Shown: one piece after another, positions 1-8,296 of the stretch
How positions within the stretch are numbered: the first letter of the stretch is position 1
How the letters are laid out: every line of letters starts with the position of its first letter
Assembly (NCBI GenBank): GCA_017937025.1
Contig: JAGBEJ010000010.1
Span: 95,612 to 159,611, forward strand
Reading direction: 5' to 3'
Origin: Paludibacteraceae bacterium
GTDB taxonomy: Bacteria; Bacteroidota; Bacteroidia; Bacteroidales; Paludibacteraceae
Length of the DNA stretch: 64,000 nucleotides
Notes under the pieces: generated by a model
What the model was told of the DNA's origin: nothing
Databases searched by the model: none
What the model saw: only the letters and a program-made list of their open reading frames with translations
Program-made: the position numbers and the translations under genes

Positions 1-1742
1 GACATGCCCACATCCTCCGGACGGGCATATCCGAGGCGGTTCTTCGACGTACGCACCGAACGGCCCTTGTCGCAAACATTCTGCACCGAAACAGGCAGAT
101 GGGCGTCGGCGTAGTTCGCGCCGAAAATCACGTCGGCGCTGGCGTACTGCATGCACTGCGCGCTCTCGTAACCCACGACTGTAGCGTCAGCCAGCAGCAC
201 CGACTCCTTGTATTTCGACATCAGATAAGGCGAAATGAAATAAGCATGCACCGTCTTGCCCTTGGCGTCCTTTGTCAGTCGCGCCAGAACGCTGTCCGGC
301 ACTTGGTCGTCGTGGATGGAGAATATCGCCACGTCGGCGTTCTTCACCACGCTGTCCACCACGCAAGGCACGCCCTTGGCGCAGTCGCCAGCCATTATGT
401 TGTATCGTGTCACACTGCCGTGCAGAGCCACACGCGATGCGAAGTAAGTCTCGCCCTTGCTGCCGAAAGTCACAAGCACTATATTCTTGTCGAGAGAAGC
501 CATAGGAATAGCCCTGCCGCTGTTCTTGAGCACCGTCACGCATCCTCTGGCGATGCGCTGCTGCAGACTCTTAGCCGACTCGCTGTTCAGCACCGAGGCT
601 ATGCGCTCTGGGTCCACAGGCTTGTACTCATGAGCCCCACACAGATATTTGTAAATAAGCACCTTACGGCACTTCTGCTCTATGTCGTCCATCGTCAGCA
701 CGCCGTCAGCCACTGCTTTTTTCACGCTCGCTATCGCCGTTCCGGTGGCATTGCCCTCGCCGGCGTCCAGTATCATGTCGTTGCCAGCCACGAGAGCCTC
801 AACGCAGTAGTTCTTGCGCTTAGCCACCGCGCCCATCTTCATGGCGTCGGTCATTATCAGGCCGTTATATCCCATCTCGCCGCGCAGGAAGTCGGTGACG
901 ATGGTCTTGGAGAGCGATGCCGCCATGCCCGACTTGTCAAGCACCGGCACCGAGATATGCCCCACCATCACGCCGTCCAGCAGATGCTCCTCCTGCAGTC
1001 TTCTGTAAGGCAGCAGGTCAACGGAATCGAGCGTGGCTCTGTCATGCGTCACCAGCGCGAGCTCCTTGTGCGAGTCCTGTTGCGTGTCGCCGTGGCCCGG
1101 GAAGTGCTTGCCCACGCACGCTATGCCGTACTGGTGCATGCCCCTGACGAAGATTGACGCCTTGCGGGCTATGTCCTTGGCATCGTCGCCGAACGAGCGC
1201 ACGTTTATCACGGGGTTATCGGGATTCAGATTCACGTCCAGCACGGGGTCGAAGTTCACATGTATGCCCAACGCCTTGCATTGGCGGCCCAGCTCCACGC
1301 CCCAGTCGTATATCAAGCTGTCGTTGTCGAGTGCCGAGAGTGTCAGCTTGCGAGGGTATCGGAGCGTGTTGTCGAGTCTCATGCGCAGTCCCCACTCGCC
1401 GTCAAGAGTTATCAGCAGCGGCACTTTGGCTGTAGATTGCGCAAGATTCGTCAGCGCCGCCTGTCCTTCGCAGTTGCCCTTCCAGAACAGCAGTCCGCCC
1501 ACCTTATTCTCCTTCACCTGCTTCAGCAGCGCCGTACGCAGCGCCGGAGTGTCCTGCGCCTTGGTCGTGAAGATGAACAACTGCCCTATCTTCTCATCAT
1601 CGCTCAGAGTCGCCATCACAGAGTCAGCCCACATCTGGGCCTTCATGTCGTTTACGTTAAATCTATTGTTTGAGTGTGCCGCCACAGAAAAAGACAGCGG
1701 AAGCATCAGAAGCGATGCCTTGAGTATATTTTTTAGATTCAT
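1..1742 (-). CDS. Glycoside hydrolase family 3 beta-N-acetylhexosaminidase, probably fused to a serine hydrolase (C-terminus off the edge)
   Basis: The reading frame starts at ATG 1742 and runs off the left edge after 580 complete codons. It opens with a Sec signal peptide (MNLKNILKASLLMLPLSFS), so the enzyme is exported. The GH3 N-terminal barrel follows. It includes the NagZ-type signature GKHFPGHGDT with the downstream DSH that carries the catalytic His, and the TDAMKMGA segment that holds the Asp nucleophile in this family. A GH3 C-terminal-like domain comes next. The last visible residues, RPEDVGMS, look like the start of a class C beta-lactamase/serine-hydrolase domain. Bacteroidota proteins of about 1000 residues with this GH3 plus beta-lactamase order are known, so roughly 400 residues are probably missing. 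The likely substrate is GlcNAc-containing muropeptide or glycan (family knowledge). It appears monocistronic with its own promoter. Confidence 0.9.
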   Translation of the reverse strand, partial: MNLKNILKASLLMLPLSFSVAAHSNNRFNVNDMKAQMWADSVMATLSDDEKIGQLFIFTTKAQDTPALRTALLKQVKENKVGGLLFWKGNCEGQAALTNLAQSTAKVPLLITLDGEWGLRMRLDNTLRYPRKLTLSALDNDSLIYDWGVELGRQCKALGIHVNFDPVLDVNLNPDNPVINVRSFGDDAKDIARKASIFVRGMHQYGIACVGKHFPGHGDTQQDSHKELALVTHDRATLDSVDLLPYRRLQEEHLLDGVMVGHISVPVLDKSGMAASLSKTIVTDFLRGEMGYNGLIMTDAMKMGAVAKRKNYCVEALVAGNDMILDAGEGNATGTAIASVKKAVADGVLTMDDIEQKCRKVLIYKYLCGAHEYKPVDPERIASVLNSESAKSLQQRIARGCVTVLKNSGRAIPMASLDKNIVLVTFGSKGETYFASRVALHGSVTRYNIMAGDCAKGVPCVVDSVVKNADVAIFSIHDDQVPDSVLARLTKDAKGKTVHAYFISPYLMSKYKESVLLADATVVGYESAQCMQYASADVIFGANYADAHLPVSVQNVCDKGRSVRTSKNRLGYARPEDVGM

Positions 1743-1765
1743 TCCAGATTATTTTTTAAGAAACA

Positions 1766-1773
1766 CAAATATA
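1766..1773 (-). promoter_or_regulatory. -7 element TATATTTG for the GH3 gene
   Basis: On the minus strand this reads TATATTTG, matching the Bacteroidota TAnnTTTG consensus. It lies 23 bp upstream of the GH3 start codon. A TTTG lies about 22 bp further upstream, slightly beyond the usual spacing. Confidence 0.6.
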
Positions 1774-1961
1774 ATAAAAAGAGAGCAAAGACTGGCAAAA
1801 GGCAGAGCCGACGACTGCGCGAAAAAAACATTATCAAACGTATCGAACCAAACAATGGAGGTCATTGGGATATTATCATATAATAGCGCGAATAAACAAT
1901 AAGTCATTATCATACACGCACAAAAATCTCAATAAAGAGCGACATAACCGGAAAAAAGAAT

Positions 1962-1969
1962 TATCTTTG
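1962..1969 (+). promoter_or_regulatory. -7 element TATCTTTG for rplS
   Basis: TATCTTTG matches TAnnTTTG and leaves a leader of about 80 nt before rplS. The 315-bp gap 1743-2057 holds this element and the divergent GH3 promoter. I see no gene in it. The leader may contain the L19 autoregulatory structure known in some bacteria, but I could not recognise it. Confidence 0.65.
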
Positions 1970-2057
1970 CAGTCCATTTCGGACAGCCTCTGGCAGATAA
2001 GTGTGAACTGTGAATGCTATCAGGAGTGAGAACAACAAACACATTTTTTAAAACAAA

Positions 2058-2423
2058 ATGGATTTAATCAAAGTAGCCGAGCAGGCTTTCGCTGGCGAGA
2101 AGAAGGAATTCCCAGCATTTAAGAGTGGCGACACAATCACAGTCGCTTACAGAATCAAGGAAGGTAACAAGGAGCGTATCCAGCAGTACCGCGGTGTAGT
2201 TATTCGCATCTCTGGACACCAGGACCAGAAGCGCTTCACTGTTAGAAAGATGTCTGACAACGTGGGCGTTGAGCGTATCTTCCCTATGAACTCACCATTC
2301 ATCGACAGCATCGTAGTCAACAAGTACGGTAAGGTACGCCGCGCTAAGCTTTACTACCTGCGCGCCTTGACTGGTAAGAAAGCCCGCATCAAGGAAAAGG
2401 CAATGCCTAAGAAGGAGGCTTAA
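2058..2423 (+). CDS. rplS: 50S ribosomal protein L19
   Basis: This 121-residue protein is the normal length for bL19, a 50S subunit protein at the interface with the 30S subunit. The N-terminus ([11 protein letters not shown]) and the core segments [18 protein letters not shown] and [12 protein letters not shown] are all diagnostic of the family. The basic C-terminus ([15 protein letters not shown]) is typical. It has its own promoter and a strong terminator straight after it, so it appears monocistronic. In many other bacteria rplS sits with rimM and trmD, which are not here. Codon use is enriched in AAG and CGC, as expected for a highly expressed gene. Confidence 0.98.
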   Translation: MDLIKVAEQAFAGEKKEFPAFKSGDTITVAYRIKEGNKERIQQYRGVVIRISGHQDQKRFTVRKMSDNVGVERIFPMNSPFIDSIVVNKYGKVRRAKLYYLRALTGKKARIKEKAMPKKEA

Positions 2424-2449
2424 TCACCTGCTTCTTGCAACAAAAGACA

Positions 2450-2484
2450 AAATCCGCAACCTCTCACGAGGCTGCGGATTTTTG
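2450..2484 (+). terminator. Intrinsic terminator of rplS
   Basis: An AAATCCGCA arm and a TGCGGATTT arm flank a CCTC/GAGG inner stem, followed by a T-rich tract. It lies 26 bp after the rplS stop. Confidence 0.85.
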
Positions 2485-2511
2485 TTTTCGCCCCCCTGCC
2501 CCGCCGCCAGC

Positions 2512-2556
2512 AAAAAAAAAAAAAAAATCCGCAAAGCCTGTTCAGACCCTGCGGAC
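2512..2556 (-). terminator. Intrinsic terminator of the ECF sigma gene
   Basis: On the minus strand the stem GTCCGCA.../...TGCGGA, with an inner GTCTG/CAGGC stem, runs into 16 consecutive T (seen as A at 2512-2527 on the plus strand). It lies about 30 bp past the sigma gene stop. Confidence 0.8.
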
Positions 2557-2586
2557 AAATATCAAATCAAGAATTGTTCAGCCCAA

Positions 2587-3180
2587 TCACACCTCGAGAG
2601 CCAGGTGGTTCTCCTCAGCCATGCGCCTCATGTTCATGATGGCATAACGCATACGGCCGAGAGCTGTGTTGATGCTGATGTTAGTCAACTCGGCTATCTC
2701 CTTGAACGAGAGGTTCTCGTAGAAACGCATGCGGACGATCTCGCGCTGAGAGTCCGGAAGCTCGTTCATAAGCTTCTTGACGTCTCTGAGTATCTGCGAA
2801 GCCACGAGCTTGTCCTCGACATTGGCGTCCTGAAGGTCGGCCTGCTGCAGCACGTTGGCATAGTCGAGACACTCCTCGCCTACCTGGTTTTCGCTCTTGC
2901 GAGCACGGAAATAGTCAATAATAAGGTTATGCGCCACACGACAAAGGAACGAGAAGAATTTGTCGTTTGCAGAATAACGATGCTGTCTGATGACTGTAAT
3001 GGCACGGAAGAATGTGTCCTGGAAAATGTCGTTCGCTACATCTTCGTCCTTGACATAGAAAAGTATGTAAGAGAAAATTCTCTTATTATGCCTGTTGAGG
3101 AGTGAAGCGAAAGCCTCATTCTCGCCGTTTGCATATCTGCTCACCAATTCGTCATCGGTCATAGATACGTACTTGTTCAT
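2587..3180 (-). CDS. ECF-family RNA polymerase sigma factor (sigma-70 family)
   Basis: This 197-residue protein has the two-domain layout of extracytoplasmic function sigma factors. Region 2 covers about residues 20-95 and includes DIFQDTFFRA and the FFSFLCRVAHNLIIDYFR helix that contacts the -10 DNA. Region 4 covers about residues 130-190, with LPDSQREIVRMRFYENLSFKEIAE followed by a helix-turn-helix (ELTNISINTALGRMRYA). There is no region 1 or 3. No anti-sigma factor gene is adjacent, unlike many ECF loci in Bacteroidota that pair with a FecR-type regulator, so its signal is not evident. A consensus promoter lies 104 bp upstream. Confidence 0.93.
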   Translation of the reverse strand: MNKYVSMTDDELVSRYANGENEAFASLLNRHNKRIFSYILFYVKDEDVANDIFQDTFFRAITVIRQHRYSANDKFFSFLCRVAHNLIIDYFRARKSENQVGEECLDYANVLQQADLQDANVEDKLVASQILRDVKKLMNELPDSQREIVRMRFYENLSFKEIAELTNISINTALGRMRYAIMNMRRMAEENHLALEV

Positions 3181-3283
3181 TACTTTAGATTTTAGGTTCT
3201 GAAGTATGAATGTGCAATAGGCGGTAAGGTTTTAGGTTATTGAATAATAATCGGGAACTCGTTATTCCCTTAATTGTCTGCGA

Positions 3284-3291
3284 CAAAGATA
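3284..3291 (-). promoter_or_regulatory. -7 element TATCTTTG for the ECF sigma gene
   Basis: The minus strand reads TATCTTTG (TAnnTTTG). It implies a leader of roughly 95 nt. Confidence 0.6.
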
Positions 3292-3393
3292 TGTAAAAAA
3301 GCTCCGATGGGTATACAAATGCCCAAATCGGGTACAAATATGCAAAACCGCAGAAACCGCGCCTGTAAAAGACTTTAATTAAAAACATGCTGA

Positions 3394-3418
3394 AAAAATA
3401 TGTTACACAACATATTTT
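3394..3418 (-). terminator. AT-rich hairpin terminator after the TamL gene
   Basis: On the minus strand AAAATATGTT, a gtgt loop and AACATATTTTTT form a 10-bp AT-rich stem ending in a T run. It starts 18 bp after the tamL stop. Confidence 0.6.
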
Positions 3419-3436
3419 CGCGCGATAAATTAACTG

Positions 3437-5734
3437 TTAGAATGGGTATCCGATGGCGAGATGCCAAGCCATGTCGTTGATATTGAACGGATGACGCCAC
3501 TTCCTGCTGTCCTGCGAAGGGTCGTAAAGCTGCTTGCCCACATCGAGACGGACAAGGAAGAACGAGAAGTCGAATCGCAGTCCCAGACCGTAGGAGCACG
3601 CGAGCTGCTTATAGAACTCGGAGAACTCGAACTGTCCGCCCTGCTGTGTCTGGTAGCTGTTTATGGTCCAGACGTTGCCGGCATCGACGAACGCCGCTCC
3701 CTCGAGTATCCAGAAGAGTTTGAAGCGGTACTCGAAGTTGAGGTCCAGCTTTATGTCGCCGGACTGGTTAAAGTCGGTGCGTCCGCCTGTGGACTTGTAG
3801 ATGCCCGGTCCGAGCGAGCGGATAGACCATCCGCGCACGCTGTTGGCTCCGCCGGCGTAGAAGCGCTTCTCGAACGGCACGACGTCGGCATTGCCGTAAG
3901 GATAGGCCAGTCCCACGCCTACGTGGTAAACGAGCGTGTTCTTGTCGTTGACCACCTGGTTGTACGAATAGCTAAACTCGCCCTTGACGTACTGCGAGTA
4001 GCGTATATCGAGGATTCGCCACGCGCCGTCGTCCTTCTTGACTCCGGCGAGACTGCATATACCTGACAGGAGGTTGCCGGCCGTCTCCACCGAGCCTCTA
4101 TATGAGAAGAAGTTGGAGTAGTTGTTGTGCTTGTTGTTGCGCGAGAACGTGAATCCCAGCGCCATGATGATGTGGTCCTCGTAACTGTACCTTATTATAG
4201 AGTTGGCGTTGAGGTAGGTCTGGCGGAAATAGTCGGAGATGGTAGGCAGATAGACATACGACAAGTCCAGCAGCTTGATGGAGTAACGCTCATTGTCGAG
4301 CGAGCCTGTCGTCCACCAATACTCTATGCCAGCGTTGGCGATGTTTCTGTCGTACCACGGCGTGGTCTGGTAGTTGTATGAGAGCGAGAACTCCGTGGAG
4401 GCTCGTATTCTTCGCCTGAGCTTCTCCGGAATGAACGGGAAGAGCACCTTAGGGAATGTGAGAGCCGCCTCGCCTCCAATCTCGAGCGAGCGGTCGTTGA
4501 GCGCGTCTTTTATATCACCCATAGGCAGATAACCTATACGCGTCTTAATGGAAAGCTGGTCCGCTCCCCTGAATATGTTGCGGTGCGTGTATGTTCCGTT
4601 GAGCGCCGCTCCGATGTCGCCATCGGTGTTCGTGCCTTCCACCTCCACCGAGTAGGACTGCACACGGTTAGGCGTGACAGAAATGTTGCAGTCCACGAGC
4701 GAATCGCAGCCCGGCACACGCCTGAAGTAAATGTTCACGTACTTGGTCGTGCCAAGCGAGCTGAGCGAGGAGTTGGTGCGCTCCACGTTCTTTGCGCTGT
4801 AGTACTGTCCCGGCAGCACATGGATTTTCATGTAAAGCGAGGACGGACAGAGCCTCCGTTTGCCGTGGTAGTAATAGTTCATGCTGCCGCACGAGAGCGT
4901 GTCCTTATAGTTGGTGGAATAGGAAAGGTCGGTGTTGTACTCCCAAGGGTAAACGTTGACGTTCCTTATCTTGACACGGATATGGTTCTTCAGTTCCTTT
5001 GGCTGTCCGCCAGCCACGTTCATCACCATCGGACGGCATTTGAACACCACGCTGACACTGTGGTCATCGACAGTCGTGTCCGCCTCGGCGTAGATGTAGT
5101 CGTTGGACATGTAGTAGAAGCCGCTGTTGCGCAGGTACGTCACCATCTTGGCGCGCTCGGACTGCAGCGCGTCGAGGTCGAACAGGTCGCCGGGCTTGGC
5201 GGAGAACTGGTAGTTGTACATGTAAGCCCTCAGTGTGTCGTCCTCGATGTCGAGCGAAATGTCATTGAGCTTGTATGGCTGGTTGCCTTTGATGTCGAAA
5301 CGGACGTTCATCTTCTTGCGCTTGCGTCCCTTGACTATCGTGTCGGCCTCGACTTCCACGTTGTGGTAGCCCTTGTTCTTCATGTATCCTTTGATGTTCT
5401 GGCGCGACATCTCCATGTCGTCAGCGTCGAAGATGACCGGCGGCTCGCCTGCGCTACGAAGCTTGCGGTTTATCCACTTCGACGAGTCGCGTCCGGACAT
5501 GTTGTATATGGCAAGCGAGAGGCGTATTCGTCCGAAAATTCCGGTGTTGGGCTTCTGTCTGAGATACTGCTTGATTTGCGTTTTAGAAATGTTGTCCACA
5601 TCCGACTTCACCTCCACTCTGTTGAAGAGGAACTGCTTGTTGGGCACAAACTTGGTCAGACTGCACGAAGAAGTCAGCAACGCCATAAGCATAGCAACTA
5701 CAAGCATGATACTGAAGCGTGGACTTCGTGACAT
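3437..5734 (-). CDS. tamL: TamL-type BamA-family outer-membrane assembly lipoprotein
   Basis: This 765-residue protein belongs to the BamA/TamA (Omp85) family. The N-terminus has a lipoprotein signal (ALLTSSC, acylated Cys24), which is characteristic of the Bacteroidota lipoprotein TamL. POTRA-like repeats fill about residues 30-400. A C-terminal 16-strand-type barrel includes the conserved stretches AGGANSVRGW and DIKLDLNFEYRFKL and ends in Phe (HLAIGYPF), the usual last-strand signature. It is predicted to sit in the outer membrane and help insert or translocate envelope proteins, normally with TamB. No tamB gene is adjacent; the plus-strand neighbour is an RNA methyltransferase with its own promoter. 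The symbol is by family and not proven. Confidence 0.88.
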   Translation of the reverse strand: MSRSPRFSIMLVVAMLMALLTSSCSLTKFVPNKQFLFNRVEVKSDVDNISKTQIKQYLRQKPNTGIFGRIRLSLAIYNMSGRDSSKWINRKLRSAGEPPVIFDADDMEMSRQNIKGYMKNKGYHNVEVEADTIVKGRKRKKMNVRFDIKGNQPYKLNDISLDIEDDTLRAYMYNYQFSAKPGDLFDLDALQSERAKMVTYLRNSGFYYMSNDYIYAEADTTVDDHSVSVVFKCRPMVMNVAGGQPKELKNHIRVKIRNVNVYPWEYNTDLSYSTNYKDTLSCGSMNYYYHGKRRLCPSSLYMKIHVLPGQYYSAKNVERTNSSLSSLGTTKYVNIYFRRVPGCDSLVDCNISVTPNRVQSYSVEVEGTNTDGDIGAALNGTYTHRNIFRGADQLSIKTRIGYLPMGDIKDALNDRSLEIGGEAALTFPKVLFPFIPEKLRRRIRASTEFSLSYNYQTTPWYDRNIANAGIEYWWTTGSLDNERYSIKLLDLSYVYLPTISDYFRQTYLNANSIIRYSYEDHIIMALGFTFSRNNKHNNYSNFFSYRGSVETAGNLLSGICSLAGVKKDDGAWRILDIRYSQYVKGEFSYSYNQVVNDKNTLVYHVGVGLAYPYGNADVVPFEKRFYAGGANSVRGWSIRSLGPGIYKSTGGRTDFNQSGDIKLDLNFEYRFKLFWILEGAAFVDAGNVWTINSYQTQQGGQFEFSEFYKQLACSYGLGLRFDFSFFLVRLDVGKQLYDPSQDSRKWRHPFNINDMAWHLAIGYPF

Positions 5735-5767
5735 ATTTTTGATATACAGATAACCTAATTAAAAGCA

Positions 5768-5775
5768 CAAATATA
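5768..5775 (-). promoter_or_regulatory. -7 element TATATTTG for tamL
   Basis: The minus strand reads TATATTTG, 33 bp upstream of the tamL start. It is divergent from the methyltransferase promoter 76 bp away. Confidence 0.6.
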
Positions 5776-5850
5776 AGAAAATCGCCGGTTCTAATCAGGA
5801 GATTTAAAATCAAAGAGAGAAACAAGGGACGGCGTAAGCGGAAAATGGAT

Positions 5851-5858
5851 TATTTTTG
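5851..5858 (+). promoter_or_regulatory. -7 element TATTTTTG that fixes the methyltransferase start
   Basis: TATTTTTG lies inside the longest possible reading frame (ATG 5845). Transcription would begin near 5864, so the in-frame ATG at 5845 cannot be used and the start moves to 5875. The leader is then only about 10 nt. Confidence 0.6.
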
Positions 5859-5874
5859 CACAAAAGCAAAAGAC

Positions 5875-6633
5875 ATGGCATTAAGCAAAAACAGAATAAA
5901 AGAGCTGGCGAAATACAAACAGAAGAAAAAACGCGACGAGGAAGGCGTGTTCGTGGCTGAGGGCTGGAAACTCGTAGAGGAACTGGCGAGAAAGTTCGAA
6001 TGCACGACTCTGATTGTGACAGAGAAAGCCGAGGCGGCGGCGAAAAGCAGCGGACTGAAGGCCGAAACCGCCAGCGACGATGAGATGGGCAGAATAACCC
6101 TGATGAAGACACCGAGAGAGGCATACGCCATATTCAAAAGACCAGACACCCGCATAACAAAAATAGACGCCAAAGGACTTACGCTCGCCCTCGACGGAGT
6201 GCAGGACCCGGGCAACGTGGGCACTATAATAAGGACAGCCGACTGGTTCGGCATCGAGACCGTCATCTGCACGAAGGACTGCGCCGAGCCTTACGGACCG
6301 AAAGTCGTGCAAGCAACAATGGGCGCGCTCGGCAGAGTCAAGGTCATGGAGACCGACAACCTGAGCGCACTGCTCAAGGACGCAGCCGAAAGAGGCGTCA
6401 GCATCTACGGCACGCTGCTGGAGGGCAACGACATAACACAAGAGGAACTGAGCGATGACGGCGTAATCGTGATGGGAAGCGAAGGCAACGGACTGAGCAA
6501 AGAAGTGCGCGAATGCGTGAGCCAAAAACTCAGAATCGAGAACTGGCCCAAAGGCAGAGAGACATCGGAATCACTCAATGTGGCAGTAGCCACAGCCATA
6601 GTCTGCGCGGAATTCAGAAGAGGCAAGCGTTGA
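5875..6633 (+). CDS. RNA 2'-O-methyltransferase (SpoU/TrmH family)
   Basis: This 252-residue protein has an N-terminal RNA-binding substrate domain (ALSKNRIKELAKYKQKKKRDEE, about residues 1-90) and a C-terminal SPOUT domain. The three SpoU motifs are visible: DGVQDPGNVGTIIRTADWFG, VIVMGSEGNGLSKEV, and ESLNVAVATAI. The family transfers a methyl group from SAM to ribose 2'-OH of rRNA or tRNA. I cannot assign the exact target nucleotide. I chose start 5875 because the promoter lies within the upstream extension. It ends 127 bp before efp and has no obvious terminator of its own. Confidence 0.92.
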   Translation: MALSKNRIKELAKYKQKKKRDEEGVFVAEGWKLVEELARKFECTTLIVTEKAEAAAKSSGLKAETASDDEMGRITLMKTPREAYAIFKRPDTRITKIDAKGLTLALDGVQDPGNVGTIIRTADWFGIETVICTKDCAEPYGPKVVQATMGALGRVKVMETDNLSALLKDAAERGVSIYGTLLEGNDITQEELSDDGVIVMGSEGNGLSKEVRECVSQKLRIENWPKGRETSESLNVAVATAIVCAEFRRGKR

Positions 6634-6660
6634 AAAACACAAAAAAAGTGAAAGAGAAGA

Positions 6661-6691
6661 TTTGCGTAGTCCGGTGATTTTTATACTTTTG
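6661..6691 (+). promoter_or_regulatory. efp promoter: TTTG-N19-TACTTTTG
   Basis: This is a textbook Bacteroidota promoter: TTTG at 6661-6664, exactly 19 bp, then TACTTTTG at 6684-6691. The efp leader is about 65 nt. Confidence 0.75.
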
Positions 6692-6760
6692 CAGTCTGCA
6701 AATAAGCAAATAGCGGAAAATCGCATAAAATCATTATAAAAACTTTAAGAAAAACTTTTT

Positions 6761-7327
6761 ATGGCTAAAACAGCGGATATTAAGAACGGAATGTGCCTCG
6801 AGTTCGATGGCCAGTACTACTATGTTGTAGAGTTCCTGCACGTAAAGCCAGGCAAGGGTCCTGCTTTCGTGAGAACCAAGCTGAAGAACGTTAAGACAGG
6901 TCTCGTTATAGAGAAGACACTTAACGCAGGTATCAAAATCAACGACGTGAGAATCGAGAGACGTGCATACCAGTATCTCTACAACGACGACATGGGTTAC
7001 ACTTTCATGGACACAGAGAGCTTCGAGCAGATCATCATACAAAAGAACCTCATCAACGGCGTTGACTACCTGAAGGAAGGCGAGATGTGCGAGGTTGTCG
7101 TTCACGCAGAGTCTGAGACAGTGCTTTACGTTGACGTTCCTACAATCGTAACTCTCGAGATCACTTACACAGAGCCAGGACTGAAGGGCGACACAGCGAC
7201 TAACGCAATGAAGGACGCGACTGTCGAGACTGGCGCTAAGGTGAGAGTTCCTCTGTTCATCAACCAGGGCGAGAAGATCAAGGTTGACACAAGAGACGGA
7301 TCTTACGTTGAGCGTGTTAAGGCATAA
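6761..7327 (+). CDS. efp: Translation elongation factor P
   Basis: The 188-residue length is standard for EF-P, which enters the ribosomal E site and relieves stalling at polyproline stretches. The KOW-like domain I carries the tip loop [10 protein letters not shown], with Lys32 at the position that is modified in other bacteria. OB domains II and III follow ([20 protein letters not shown] and the closing GSYVERVKA). Because the loop is PGKGP, the modification could be of the lysine or the Lys-independent type; I see no epmA/epmB genes nearby. It is monocistronic, between a consensus promoter and a strong terminator. Confidence 0.98.
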   Translation: MAKTADIKNGMCLEFDGQYYYVVEFLHVKPGKGPAFVRTKLKNVKTGLVIEKTLNAGIKINDVRIERRAYQYLYNDDMGYTFMDTESFEQIIIQKNLINGVDYLKEGEMCEVVVHAESETVLYVDVPTIVTLEITYTEPGLKGDTATNAMKDATVETGAKVRVPLFINQGEKIKVDTRDGSYVERVKA

Positions 7328-7347
7328 TCGCAAAAACACAATACAGC

Positions 7348-7379
7348 AAAGGCGTTCCTTTTACGGAGCGCCTTTTTTT
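7348..7379 (+). terminator. Intrinsic terminator of efp
   Basis: AAAGGCGTTCC, a ttttac loop and GGAGCGCCTTTTTTT form an 11-bp stem with one mismatch and a T run. Confidence 0.9.
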
Positions 7380-7427
7380 ATTGCAATAAAGTTATAACTG
7401 CATACAATGCGAATAATCATTTTTAAT

Positions 7428-7435
7428 TATTTTTG
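7428..7435 (+). promoter_or_regulatory. -7 element TATTTTTG for the L,D-transpeptidase operon
   Basis: TATTTTTG (TAnnTTTG) lies 22 bp before the start codon and gives a very short leader. Confidence 0.6.
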
Positions 7436-7457
7436 CATCACTAAAAAAAATAATTAA

Positions 7458-8273
7458 ATGAAACTCAACAAGACCGCAATCATTGCAATATTAGGCCTGA
7501 ACATCGGTGTTTACGGATGCTCAGCAAACAATTCAAACACAGACAACAGCGCATCGGCTGACACTTCAGCCAAGACTAACGGCACCGCCACTGCATACAC
7601 CGACGACGTAAGAGAAATCGTCGGCATGGACCACGGCAAACGCACCATAAGAATCGCCAGCGACGAGAGAATATCGCATCCGGAGCTGAGAAAGAACCAG
7701 GCGAACAGATTCATCGTGATGTCCAAGAAGGACTATTACTTATATGTGTATGAAGGACAGGGGGCCGACACGGTACTGCTCGCGCGCTACGACTGCGCCT
7801 TCAGCCAGAAGAAAGGCAACAAGCAGCAGAGAGGCGACATGAAGACTCCTCACTGCACAATGCTCCACCCTTTCAAAATCACTGAAATCAAAGACGCGTC
7901 GGCATGGGTGCATGACTTTGGCGACGGACGCGGCGCTATAAAAAGCTACGGCAACTACTTTCTGCGCCTGCTGACTGACCCGCACAAGGGAATCGGCATA
8001 CACGGCAGCACTAACAACGAGGAGAGCGTGCCTGGCAGAGCCAGCGAGGGCTGCATCCGACTGAAAGACGAGGACATCATCGACCTGAGAAAGAACTATG
8101 CGTTCGTAGGCATGAAGGTTGTCATAAAAGCCGAGGACAAAGACGACCTGCCTTTCGAAACACGCGCATTCAAAAAACAGAACATTCTGAGAAAGCGCCA
8201 CCTCAACCCAAGCAGCACTCTGAGCAACGAGCAGATACAGAAAGCTCCGATAGAATTCAAGGCCACAAAGTAA
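7458..8273 (+). CDS. L,D-transpeptidase (YkuD domain), probable lipoprotein
   Basis: The 271-residue protein has an N-terminal signal ending in VYGC (Cys21), which could be a lipobox, followed by a Ser/Thr/Asn-rich linker. The YkuD catalytic domain spans about residues 70-225. It begins NRFIVMSKKDYYLYVYE and contains the catalytic motif HGST...SEGCIRL with nucleophile Cys199 and its partner His. L,D-transpeptidases exchange D-Ala4 or cross-link peptidoglycan stems at mDAP3, or anchor proteins to them. It is 23 bp upstream of the SpmAB fusion gene, which suggests an operon with a cell-envelope role. The C-terminal 45 residues are basic and lack a known domain. Confidence 0.9.
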   Translation: MKLNKTAIIAILGLNIGVYGCSANNSNTDNSASADTSAKTNGTATAYTDDVREIVGMDHGKRTIRIASDERISHPELRKNQANRFIVMSKKDYYLYVYEGQGADTVLLARYDCAFSQKKGNKQQRGDMKTPHCTMLHPFKITEIKDASAWVHDFGDGRGAIKSYGNYFLRLLTDPHKGIGIHGSTNNEESVPGRASEGCIRLKDEDIIDLRKNYAFVGMKVVIKAEDKDDLPFETRAFKKQNILRKRHLNPSSTLSNEQIQKAPIEFKATK

Positions 8274-8296
8274 AGAACATCTGTTCAACATAAGAC

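Noticed and set aside
2512..2527. Run of 16 A as a sequencing artefact or phase-variable tract
   Set aside because: It is the T tail of the sigma-gene terminator and not in a reading frame.
4583..5731. Long open frame opposite tamL
   Set aside because: Same antisense composition; the opposite strand carries a full TamL with signal and barrel features.
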